A DNA stretch of 17,152 bases from assembly GCA_026985515.1 (NCBI GenBank), contig JALSQH010000061.1, positions 1 through 17,152 of the forward strand, in the 5' to 3' direction. Numbering within the stretch: the stretch's first letter is position 1; each line of letters starts with the position of its first letter. The position numbers and the translations under genes are program-made. This DNA comes from a bacterium (GTDB lineage: Bacteria > JALSQH01). The notes beneath the pieces were generated by a model. The model ran no database searches, had not been told where the DNA came from, and saw only the letters and a list, made by a program, of their open reading frames with translations. Below are positions 1 through 8,700 of the stretch, in pieces.

Positions 1-1100
1 AATTTACCTGTGGAATCAGGGATGATGGAAGTTTATGGTGCTGGGGGTCTAACACCCACGGTCAATTGGGAACAGGAGATCATTTTTCAAGAAATCATCC
101 TGAATTTATTGATCAGGGTCCCTGGGATATGGTCGAAACAGGAGGTTATTATGATTATGAGAAAAGTCAACACATACAGCATGCATGTGGAATAAAAGGA
201 GGCATAGTTTACTGCTGGGGATCAAATTTATATGGACAGATTGGAACAGGCAGTGACGGAGGTGATGTGACAGTTCCACATACTGTACAGACACCTTCTC
301 TTCTCGGTGGAACTGTTGATTTGAGGGGGAGTTTCGTAACTTCTGGAGGATTTCACTCTTGTGCGCTTCACCAGATAGGGTCTGCGATCTGGATATATTG
401 CTGGGGAAGAAATAATTTTGGTCAGCTTGGTGTCAATAGCGGAGATAATCAGTTAAATGTGGCACTGCCTGTGGCAAATTCATCAAATCACAATTGGATA
501 ACTGTATCTGCAGGAAGATTTCATACCTGTGCAGTTGATGATGATTATTCATTGTGGTGCTGGGGACAGAATAGCTATGGTCAGCTTGGTGATGGTACTT
601 ATGACAACCATCCTGAACCAGAAAAAGTGAGTCAGAACAATTTCTGGGTAAATGTATATTCCGGAGCAAGCATGACCTGTGGTCAGCATTTTCTCACCAT
701 TGCCTGCTGGGGGGATGACACCTATGGGCAGCTGGGTAACGGGGATGAGTATGGATCGACTAACAGTGCAGATAATGCACATAATCTTGATACTGACCAG
801 TATATATTTAACCTTTCCACTGCTATGACCACAGTTTGTGGATTGAGTGGCCAATCTTTATTTTGCTGGGGCTCTAATGATTATGGAGAAATTGGAGATG
901 GAACCAGGATAAACAAACAATCTCCTGTCCATGTATCTGATGGATGGACAAAAGTTTCTGCCGGAAATTATCACACCTGTGGTATTCAGACCGACGGTTC
1001 CCTCTGGTGCTGGGGACATAATGGATATGGTGAGCTTGGCGATGGTACCACTACAAGCAGAACCTCTCCAGTACATGTGTATCCTACTCCATGGCCATAG
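1..1100 (+). CDS. RCC1-repeat protein, 3' part only
   Basis: The reading frame is open from the left edge (first whole codon at 3), so the start and any signal peptide lie outside the window. Seven RCC1-type repeats are visible. Each has a pattern close to (H/F)-T-C-x-hydrophobic, then a (W/Y/F/A)-C-W-G, then N-x-x-G-Q-L-G-D-G-T. The two cysteines per repeat start near codons for F-T-C at 3-11 and H-T-C at 973-981. RCC1 repeats form beta-propellers, and seven blades is the usual number. Bacterial homologues with paired cysteines are commonly exported, so disulfide-stapled blades are a reasonable inference. A TTG at 66 is a poor start because it cuts through the first repeat. The gene ends 11 bases before the FHA gene, and the FHA ribosome binding site overlaps its stop, so the two are co-transcribed. 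Its ligand is unknown. Confidence 0.85.
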   Translation, partial: FTCGIRDDGSLWCWGSNTHGQLGTGDHFSRNHPEFIDQGPWDMVETGGYYDYEKSQHIQHACGIKGGIVYCWGSNLYGQIGTGSDGGDVTVPHTVQTPSLLGGTVDLRGSFVTSGGFHSCALHQIGSAIWIYCWGRNNFGQLGVNSGDNQLNVALPVANSSNHNWITVSAGRFHTCAVDDDYSLWCWGQNSYGQLGDGTYDNHPEPEKVSQNNFWVNVYSGASMTCGQHFLTIACWGDDTYGQLGNGDEYGSTNSADNAHNLDTDQYIFNLSTAMTTVCGLSGQSLFCWGSNDYGEIGDGTRINKQSPVHVSDGWTKVSAGNYHTCGIQTDGSLWCWGHNGYGELGDGTTTSRTSPVHVYPTPWP

Positions 1101-1111
1101 GAGGTGTTTTG

Positions 1112-2512
1112 ATGATTGTAAGAATTTTTGAAGGAGATCTGATGCTGAAGAAGATGGAGTTGAAGGAGGAGAAGAGATATCGTCTGGGAAGCGACCAGGA
1201 GTGTGAAATAAGGCTTGAGAAGTCATCTCCACTGGAGGGAGAGATCTACTTTTCGGAGGGAAAGTGGTTTTTCAAGAGGGTTAAGGAAAAGGACGCCATT
1301 GAAATCAATCCGGGGTACACTTTCAATATCGGTGATTACTCCCTGAGGTTCGCCCTTCCGGTTTTCCCTTCAGGCCGGGATGAGAAAACCATGGTTTATG
1401 AAATGAATGATTCCACGATTGTGATAAGCAGGGGAAGGAAACCACACATACTCTTTCTGAATGGTGAGTTTAAGGGAAAGGAAGTTGAAATTGATAAGCC
1501 GATTTTCACTATAGGGAGGGTGGAGGGGAATGATCTTGTGATACCTGATCCGGGAGTTTCAAGACAGCACTGCAGAATAGTAAACAAGAGCGGAAAATAT
1601 TTTATCGAAGATTTTAACAGCACCAATGGAACCTTTGTTAATGGGGAGAGGGTAAAGAGTGCAGAGTTGAAATCTGGTGACGAAATTGAAATAGGTCAGG
1701 CAAAACTGCAGTTCTGGATGGAGGAGAAGAGTTACGGCGGTAAGAGAATGAGCAGAGATGAGACCATTGTATCGGGTAAAAAAATCAACATGAGAATCAT
1801 TCTGCTCTCTGCAGGAATTATTCTTGCACTGCTTTTTATATTTCTCTCTTCTCAGCCCGGTACCAGAAAAGAGGTCAGAAAGAATATTCCTGAACAACTG
1901 CCCGTTGAGAGCAGAAGTGAGTTGTCCCTCCCTTCAGTAGTAGAGGTATCTCATAAAGAGGAAAGTGGAGGGGGAGTTGAGGAGAAGAAAAATCTTTCTG
2001 AGAAGGAGACAGTGGCTAAAAATTCGCAGGAGAAACAGGTTCAGGCTTCACCAGAAAGGGTGACGGAGAAAAGAAGAGAAAAAATCAAGGTTAAGACGAG
2101 AAAGAGGGTGATAAAGAGTCATAAACCCTCTGCTACAATCACCCCCTGGTGGAGAAATCTGCCCTGTAAGTATCTTTTCTCAAACTGGAGTGTTGTTGAG
2201 AAAGATTTTTCTTCATCCAGAGAACTTCAGGATAAGATCTATACCTGTGCTTCTTTGAGCATAAAAGATTCTCTGACAAAAAAGGATTACTCCTCTGCAA
2301 TGGAGACTTACAGCAAGGTGAAACTTCTCAATAAAAGGGTGCCCCAGAAGATCATCACACTGTTTGATAATGCCGTTAAGGATATTTACAGGCAGGCATA
2401 TCTACTTGAAGATGTTGACCCTGACACTGCAAGGGAGATCTACAGAAGGATAGTGAATATAACCCCACCTGAAAGCGAGTACCACAGGAAGGCTGAGGAG
2501 AGATTGAGATGA
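1112..2512 (+). CDS. Membrane-anchored tandem FHA-domain protein
   Basis: A 466-residue protein. ATG 1112 is chosen because AGGAGG at 1099-1104 sits 7 bases upstream; an in-frame ATG at 1091 has no such site. Residues about 1-85 look like a degenerate FHA fold. Residues about 110-205 are a canonical FHA phosphothreonine-binding domain: G-R (R136), S-R-Q-H (S150, H153) and N-S-T-N-G (N169-G173). One transmembrane helix spans about 227-246. A Lys/Glu-rich linker follows, then a helical C-terminal domain (about 340-466) with two cysteines. The predicted topology is cytoplasmic FHA and periplasmic C-terminus. The stop overlaps the start of the kinase gene by 4 bases, so translation is probably coupled and the kinase is the obvious source of the phosphothreonine ligand. 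The role of the C-terminal domain is not recognised. Confidence 0.9.
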   Translation: MIVRIFEGDLMLKKMELKEEKRYRLGSDQECEIRLEKSSPLEGEIYFSEGKWFFKRVKEKDAIEINPGYTFNIGDYSLRFALPVFPSGRDEKTMVYEMNDSTIVISRGRKPHILFLNGEFKGKEVEIDKPIFTIGRVEGNDLVIPDPGVSRQHCRIVNKSGKYFIEDFNSTNGTFVNGERVKSAELKSGDEIEIGQAKLQFWMEEKSYGGKRMSRDETIVSGKKINMRIILLSAGIILALLFIFLSSQPGTRKEVRKNIPEQLPVESRSELSLPSVVEVSHKEESGGGVEEKKNLSEKETVAKNSQEKQVQASPERVTEKRREKIKVKTRKRVIKSHKPSATITPWWRNLPCKYLFSNWSVVEKDFSSSRELQDKIYTCASLSIKDSLTKKDYSSAMETYSKVKLLNKRVPQKIITLFDNAVKDIYRQAYLLEDVDPDTAREIYRRIVNITPPESEYHRKAEERLR

Positions 2513-4167
2513 TGGAGAGGTTTGGAAATTACATTCTCATAGAGAGGATCGGTTCAGGTGGAATGGCAGAGGTTTATCAGGCTCTGCAGATGGGGGTTCT
2601 GGGCATAGAGAGAATTGTTGCCCTCAAAAGACTTCACGCTTCTTTTTCCGACAATGAGAGATTTGTCAAACTATTTCTTAGGGAAGGGAAGGTTGCTCTT
2701 CAGCTTCACCATCCCAATATTGTTTCAACCTACGACTTTGGGGAAACTGATGGTATCTACTACCTTGCCATGGAATTTATTGAGGGATGGGATCTGAGAA
2801 CTCTGTTTAAACTTGTAACCTCTGAGGGGGAACCTTTTCCCCTTCATGCTTCCCTTTACATAATCCAGAGCGTACTTCGTGCCCTTGATTATGCTCACAA
2901 TCTCAGGGACCTTTCAGGAAAACCTCTCAATGTCGTTCACAGAGATGTTACCCCGGGCAACATCATGATTACCCTGGATGGTGTGGTGAAACTATCAGAT
3001 TTTGGTGTGGCAAGGGCTGGTATTTCTGATGGTTACACCCTTGGTGGTTCCATTGTGGGGAAGATCTCATACCTGCCACCTGAGATAGTTGACGGTAAGT
3101 TTGTGGACAGGAGGGGAGATCTATTTTCTCTTGGTGTGGTCTTCCTTGAACTCCTTACGGGGGAGAGGGTTTTCAGGGGTGAAGATTTTGAGATTATGAG
3201 GCAGATAAGAGAGGGATATGCGGAAAAGTTTGTTTCAGAAAGAAACTTTCCGCCACCTCTGAAGGAGATTCTTCTCAAAGCTGTGGCCACTGATCCCGCA
3301 ATGAGATACTCCTCTGCAGGGGAATTCCTGGCAGATCTCAATGAATTTATCTTTCATCACCTCTACCAGGACATTGAAGAGGAATTTAAGAAGTTTCTCT
3401 CCAGATATGTGCCGTCAATCAGAAGAGCATCCTTCAGTGAAAGTGAGGTAATGCAATTGTTTGAAAAGAAAGAGGTAAAAAGGTCTCTGGAGAAAAAGGA
3501 GAAGAAGAAGAGGAAGTATCTGATTCCCATCTTCCTGGTGGTGGTTGCCTCCCTTGTATGGGTGGGAGAGGAGAAGAATCTGTTTCACTTCCTTCTGCCT
3601 GGCGGAAGGAGAATTTCGGGTATTGTAGGGAATGAGGATGTAAAGCAAAAAGGTAGCGGACAGGAGAAAAAGAGGCAGGTAGCTCATAAGAAGAAGGTAC
3701 AGGAAAAGCCAGAATTAGCAGTTATTGTAAAGGAAGCGAGATTACAGAGGAGGAGAAGAAAGGAAAAGAAAGGGAGAAAACTATCTCAGGTGAGAGAACA
3801 GGAAATCAGGGTTCCCCTGGAGAAAAAGGAAAAGCCTGTGAAAAAGGAAACTGAGGAAGAAAAGGTAGGTATCATATCCTCTCAACCAGCAAGAACAAAT
3901 TCCTCTGCACCGAAAGAAGTTACAACGGTTACGGTGGTGAGAAAGAAAGCGGGGTATGGTTTTTTCACCATTCTCACCCGGCCCTGGGCAAAGGTGTATA
4001 TTGACGGGGAGGATTCAGGAACAACACCTCTCTTCAGATTTAAGCTGAAAGAGGGAGAGCACACTGTAGAGGTCTTCTTTCCAGATATCGGGGTAACGAA
4101 GAAATTTAAGATTGAAATTGAAAAGGATCAGGAGGTAAAAAAGGTGATAAAGATGGAGGGTGAGTGA
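2509..4167 (+). CDS. Transmembrane Ser/Thr protein kinase with PEGA domain
   Basis: A 552-residue Hanks-type kinase. The kinase domain (about 7-285) shows the Gly loop G-S-G-G-M-A-E-V-Y (16-23), V-A-L-K with K40, alpha-C E59, catalytic H-R-D (144-146) with N151, D-F-G (164-166) and P-P-E (190-192). The usual Lys after HRD is Thr (H-R-D-V-T-P-G-N), a variant familiar in deltaproteobacterial kinases, so activity is expected. A Lys/Arg-rich stretch precedes one transmembrane helix at about 337-352. Then comes a long Lys/Glu-rich segment and a PEGA domain (about 480-552, with V-Y-I-D-G-E and T-T-P-L), predicted periplasmic. ATG 2509 overlaps the FHA stop; GAGGAG at 2495-2500 lies 8 bases before it. 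ATG 2512 is a possible alternative. The likely role is sensing envelope state and phosphorylating the FHA partner. Confidence 0.93.
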   Translation: MMERFGNYILIERIGSGGMAEVYQALQMGVLGIERIVALKRLHASFSDNERFVKLFLREGKVALQLHHPNIVSTYDFGETDGIYYLAMEFIEGWDLRTLFKLVTSEGEPFPLHASLYIIQSVLRALDYAHNLRDLSGKPLNVVHRDVTPGNIMITLDGVVKLSDFGVARAGISDGYTLGGSIVGKISYLPPEIVDGKFVDRRGDLFSLGVVFLELLTGERVFRGEDFEIMRQIREGYAEKFVSERNFPPPLKEILLKAVATDPAMRYSSAGEFLADLNEFIFHHLYQDIEEEFKKFLSRYVPSIRRASFSESEVMQLFEKKEVKRSLEKKEKKKRKYLIPIFLVVVASLVWVGEEKNLFHFLLPGGRRISGIVGNEDVKQKGSGQEKKRQVAHKKKVQEKPELAVIVKEARLQRRRRKEKKGRKLSQVREQEIRVPLEKKEKPVKKETEEEKVGIISSQPARTNSSAPKEVTTVTVVRKKAGYGFFTILTRPWAKVYIDGEDSGTTPLFRFKLKEGEHTVEVFFPDIGVTKKFKIEIEKDQEVKKVIKMEGE

Positions 4168-4565
4168 TGAAGAAGGTTTTACCGGCAATTCTTGCAATTC
4201 TAATTTTAACTTCCTGCGGAAGGTTACCGGGAGGAGTTGAATTTAAAATTGAAGAAAACGCAGTCCAGGGAAATTTTAAAGTGATGGCTGAGAGTGAAAG
4301 GAACTACTACTGCCACGATCCGGTATCTGTGGCAGATAGAATTGTTGTGACTCTCAAAGGGGAAAATTATTACCACGTTTTCACCCTTTCCCCTTCCCAT
4401 ACACTTAAAGTAACGAACCTTGATGAGGGGAGTTACAGTGCAACTGTGGTGATTTACAGGGGAGAGTTGATTATTGCCTGGGGAGAGAGCGGAGATTTCA
4501 GAGTCCATGAGGGAAAAATAAAAGAGGTAAAAATTGCACTTGTCTGCCAGGAGGAGTGGCAATGA
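4167..4565 (+). CDS. Small lipoprotein, function unknown
   Basis: A 132-residue protein. The N-terminus is a lipoprotein signal peptide: M-K-K, a hydrophobic core, then lipobox L-T-S-C with the lipidated cysteine at 17. The mature part is beta-rich with alternating hydrophobic residues and looks like a single Ig- or carboxypeptidase-regulatory-like sandwich. C49 and C127 near its two ends could form a disulfide. ATG 4167 shares its A with the kinase stop (TGATG), and GGAGGG lies at 4154-4159. A GTG at 4164 is in frame but less attractive. The tight coupling to the kinase gene suggests it acts in the same envelope system, perhaps as a ligand or accessory of the periplasmic kinase domain; that is inference. 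No family was recognised with confidence. Confidence 0.8.
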   Translation: MKKVLPAILAILILTSCGRLPGGVEFKIEENAVQGNFKVMAESERNYYCHDPVSVADRIVVTLKGENYYHVFTLSPSHTLKVTNLDEGSYSATVVIYRGELIIAWGESGDFRVHEGKIKEVKIALVCQEEWQ

Positions 4566-5629
4566 GAGGAAAAATTGTGATGCCATTTCTGATTTTATTC
4601 ATCAGTAAAGTTCTCTTCTCCTTTGAATTGAGGGTTGTTCCATTTTCTCCCTCAATTACGGAAGCTGAGATGCTCTCACTTGCTGATAAGGTTACTTCTG
4701 CTTCCATCAGGTACTATCTATCAAGGCCCCATGGTGTAAAAAGTTTGTTCGAGTTTTACGATAGCATAAAAGAGAATTTTATTGCTCTGAATTATTCGGA
4801 GGTTTCCACAACCTGCACATCAGCCCTGAGGACAGCTTCATCCCATCTTAGAGATGTTGCTGAGTGGGAAACTCTCCACAAAATTTTACGATTCTGTGCT
4901 GTAACATACTTTGGAATGAGGGAGAGTGCAAAACTTGATCAAGTTCTCTGGGCACTGATAAGGTGGTTCCCCGACGATAACTTTTCCGGTAAAAACATTC
5001 CTCCAGACCTGAGATTACGCTGGAAAAAGCTTAGAGGCGAAATTCCATTCTATCTTGTTAAATTCTCCTCTCCTGTCAGTGGGGTGACTCTGGAGGTAGA
5101 TGGAAGAGTTGTCAGAGGAGAAGAGGTAAAACTTCCCCAGGGTCCTCACCAGATTTACTGGCATACATCCTATGAGAGCGATGTCTTTGTAAAGGATATT
5201 TATGCTCCCATTGAAATAAAACTTACCCCCATCCCCCTTGATCTCACACTTCTGAGGAGCATCGTTATGGAGAAGGGGTGGTGTAGCAGAAAAATCAGGG
5301 ATCTCTTTGACTATTACTCCGGTGAATCTCCCCTCCTCTTTTATTCACCTGATCTGCAGGATAGATATGCCCTTGTTGATCCGGTGGTTAAAGGCGTGAT
5401 AATTCATGGGGGAGATGAAGTAATTCCCAGATTAAATGAGATACTTGAAAAGATGAGTTCAATTGAGTATGTTCCTCCTTTATCCTGCTCATGGAAGAAT
5501 CCTCCATTTTACAAAACCTGGTGGTTTTACATGGGAATAGGCATTCTCACCGGTGGAGGTGGATATGGAGGTTACTACCTCTGGAAGAGGGACAGGAGTG
5601 AAAACACAGGCGTAATCCTCTCTTGGTGA
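4562..5629 (+). CDS. Exported protein with PEGA-like domain and C-terminal TM
   Basis: A 355-residue protein. ATG 4562 overlaps the upstream stop in an ATGA arrangement, and AGGAGGAG at 4549-4556 gives a well-placed ribosome binding site; a GTG at 4556 is rejected because it lies inside that site. A signal peptide occupies about residues 1-20. Residues about 30-160 are helical and could be TPR-like. Residues about 163-223 resemble a PEGA beta-domain (V-T-L-E-V-D-G followed by L-P-Q-G-P-H). A Gly-rich hydrophobic segment at about 320-341, followed by K-R-D-R, looks like a C-terminal transmembrane anchor. Similar layouts occur in exported PEGA/TPR proteins encoded beside kinases in deltaproteobacteria. 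Its action is unknown; a scaffold or envelope partner of the kinase is a guess. Confidence 0.75.
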   Translation: MRGKIVMPFLILFISKVLFSFELRVVPFSPSITEAEMLSLADKVTSASIRYYLSRPHGVKSLFEFYDSIKENFIALNYSEVSTTCTSALRTASSHLRDVAEWETLHKILRFCAVTYFGMRESAKLDQVLWALIRWFPDDNFSGKNIPPDLRLRWKKLRGEIPFYLVKFSSPVSGVTLEVDGRVVRGEEVKLPQGPHQIYWHTSYESDVFVKDIYAPIEIKLTPIPLDLTLLRSIVMEKGWCSRKIRDLFDYYSGESPLLFYSPDLQDRYALVDPVVKGVIIHGGDEVIPRLNEILEKMSSIEYVPPLSCSWKNPPFYKTWWFYMGIGILTGGGGYGGYYLWKRDRSENTGVILSW

Positions 5630-5630
5630 T

Positions 5631-5659
5631 TTGAAGACAACTTCTTTTTATGGTATAAA
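5631..5659 (+). promoter_or_regulatory. Possible internal promoter before the FnIII lipoprotein gene
   Basis: TTGAAG (5631-5636) and TATAAA (5654-5659) are separated by 17 bases in the only gap of note inside the operon (82 bases). They match the sigma-70 consensus at 4 of 6 and 5 of 6 positions. This could let the large lipoprotein be expressed apart from the kinase genes. Confidence 0.35.
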
Positions 5660-5711
5660 AGGAGTGGTACATAAATTGCTCATTTTTTCAAAAGAAAAAA
5701 GGAGGGGTCCT

Positions 5712-8700
5712 GTGAGAAAAGTTTTTGTACCTGTTTTTATCATGGTTGTAATGGTATCTTTCTCTCTTTCATCCTGTGGTGGATCAAAGAAGAAAGGGAA
5801 AGGTGGTAATGTCTCTGGTGTGACAGAACTGTCAGAGGTGGAGAACCTTGCTGTGACACCTCTTCCAGAGGGAGGGAAGTTAAAATTAACATGGAAGATG
5901 CCAGATGACAGCAGGGTAAAAGGTGTTGTAATTGTGAGGAAGGTGAATTCTGAACCTTCAGACCTCAGTGATGGGGAACAGGTGTATTCTGGCAGTGCCA
6001 CTGAGTTTACAGATACAGGCCTCACCAATGGTGTGAAGTATTTTTACAGGGTTGCTACAACGGATGGAAAGGGCAATTTCTCCGAAGGTGTGGTCGTGAG
6101 TGGGGTACCCCTGGATACGGTTCCCCCACCGGATGTTTCAAATGTACAGGTGATCACTGCACCTGAGGGAAGTGCTTTACTTCTCATCTGGCAGAATCCC
6201 GCTGATCCGGAGTTTCAGGGGGTTAAAATTGTCAGGAAAACCGGCTCTGCCCCAACTTCTGTAAGTGATGGAACGGTTGTTTATACCGGAAACAGCGAGG
6301 AGTTTAAGGACACGGGTCTGGTCAATGGGACTCTTTACTACTACAGAATTTTCTCCTATGACGATGATGGAAACTACTCGGATGGCGTTATTGTGGCGGG
6401 AACTCCCCAGGATCTTCCTCCTCCACCTGTGGGGGAATTCAGGGTAACCGTGGATCCAGCAGGGAATACACTTCTTCTCTCATGGAGCAATCCAGATGTC
6501 CCCGATTTCAACGGGATAAAGATATTGAGGAAGGAAAACACAGTCCCCGATAGCTGCAACGACAGTGACGCTGATGAGGTCTACAACAGCAATGCAACTG
6601 ATGTGTCTTCCTATACCGATTCTTTTCTCACCGATGATCAGCTCTACTGCTATGGTGTGTGTTCGATTGATGCTGCAGGTCAATTTTCAAGCATGGTGAC
6701 TGCCTGTGCCATCCCCCATGATAGTCTACCTCCCTCTCAGGTTTATGCCATCGGGGTGACGGTGGTGCCTGAGGGAAATATTCTTGAGCTGTACTGGAGT
6801 GAACCTTCCGATGATGATTATATGGGTGTGCTTGTTTTGAGGGGTAGAGATGGTTACTGTCCCACTGCAACCAACGATACCTACCCCGGGGTTGTTACAG
6901 TTGGAGTTTTCAACACAGGAACAGCATATTTTAAAGATACAGGACTCGAAAATGATGTTGATTACTGCTACAGTTTCTTCAGCTTTGACGAGGTGCCCAA
7001 TTATTCTGCACCTGCTCAGTTTCACGCAACTCCCCACGATTCCGTGCCCCCTGAGGGACCTGATGATGCCAAATCTGCTCCCACATTTTTTGGAAATATA
7101 GTGGCATGGCATATGAGTACAACTGACGATGTGAGTGGTTATCTGGTGCTTGCCAGGAGCGACAGATATCCCACAGGGGCAACTGATCCTGAGGCAAGGG
7201 TTGTTTACAGAGGCTATCTTGAAAGCGACTCGTCCAGTTTTTACAGTGTCAATGACACAGGTGCTTCCCTTGATACACTATGGTACTACTCCATCTATTC
7301 CTATGATGAAACTCCCAATTACTCAACTCCAGCCTATGCCAAATCTGGACTTTTCCTTCACGCTGTTGATTCTGTGGGGGTATCGGGTCTGATAAGCAAA
7401 ATGGTACCTTACAGAAGTGGATACGCAATTTTCTATACCGATTCAAAGACGAGGGAGGGACTTAAGGTTGCCTACAATCCCGATGACTTTAATTTTGCCG
7501 GTTCCTCCTTTGCGACTGTCACCACCCAGCCAGTTTCATCCTTTGATGTGACGGATGATGGAAGTGGGGGTTACTATGTATCTCTCTTTTCCCTGTGGGA
7601 TAAAGCCGGATTGAATCTCTACCACTTTGACGGAAATGTGACTTATGTGAGAAGAATCACCACAATTGCAGATATAGATTCAAACAGCAGATTCTCAGTC
7701 TACTTCGCAACCTCCCTGTACAGGGAAGGGGATAATCTCCACTTCTTCTACTTTGAGGTAACACATGAGGTTACCCTCACAGAGGCAGTTTACAACACAG
7801 TGAGTGGTACCCTGAGTTATAAAAGGGAGATAACCACCGCTCCGGCTGATTACATTCCCCTGAAAATCGTTGCAAGATACAATCCAGTCTCAAACAGGGG
7901 TGAGGTTGTATGTTACTACTTCAGCTTCAGCATACCTGCTGCGCAGATTGTGTATGGAAGGGAAGATAATGGCAACTGGAGCTTTTTCACTGTTGATCAG
8001 AATAGCGGTTACACCCTCTCCCCACCTGCCTTTGAGATCTCTGACAGTGGGAAGGGGTACATTTTCTACAGGAGAAATGAGGCTGACTATACCTTCAGAG
8101 GAGTTCTCAAGATTTATCCTGAAGATTCAACTATTCCCACCGTCCAGACCTTTGGTAAGGAGTACAGCATAAATAAAGCACTGCTCCTCAACTCTCCTGC
8201 GATCGTGCTTGATGGGGACAGATGGGAGGTGGTGAGGTATGTGAATGAAAGTGGTATCATTTTTACTGAGGGAGAACTGACTGGCTTGTATATGGATGGA
8301 GCAAATCCTGTAACAGTTACTATTGAAAATTATCCAGATTTTCTCAATAGAGCATTTGATTATCCTTTGTTGGGGGTGAAAAGTACTTCAGCCTTTATCT
8401 CTTCTGGCGGAAAGCTTTTCATCTCTGCCTGGAATCAGGATTTGAAGAGTTACGAGGGAGTACCCTTTTCATCAGATCCATTCAGTGCAAGTGTGATTGA
8501 GGAGAATCAGGATTACCATCTTCCTTTGCTGCCTGTTATAAGAAATGGTGGATTTGACCTCTTTGAGGATGAAACAGGTAATGTGAATGTAATGGCAAGT
8601 GGGTTTAAGAGGGGTGGAGCAGGTGTTTATGGATTACAGATTTCTGCATCTGTAGCGAAAATCGGCAGTAGCGCATCTGGTTTTAATATATTTGATTCTG

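Noticed and set aside
66-1100. TTG 66 as the start of the RCC1 gene
   Set aside because: The same frame is open to the left edge and encodes an RCC1 repeat before it, so the gene is truncated by the window rather than starting here.
858-1232. A 124-codon minus-strand frame across the RCC1/FHA junction
   Set aside because: It is antisense to two well-supported genes and its composition looks like a shadow frame.
3460-3880. Lys/Glu-rich coding stretch of the kinase as a DNA repeat
   Set aside because: The bases are not arranged in regular repeat units; the purine richness follows from Lys, Glu and Arg codons in a linker.
6726-7112. A 128-codon minus-strand frame in the FnIII gene
   Set aside because: It is a shadow of the FnIII repeats, with no motif and no ribosome binding site.
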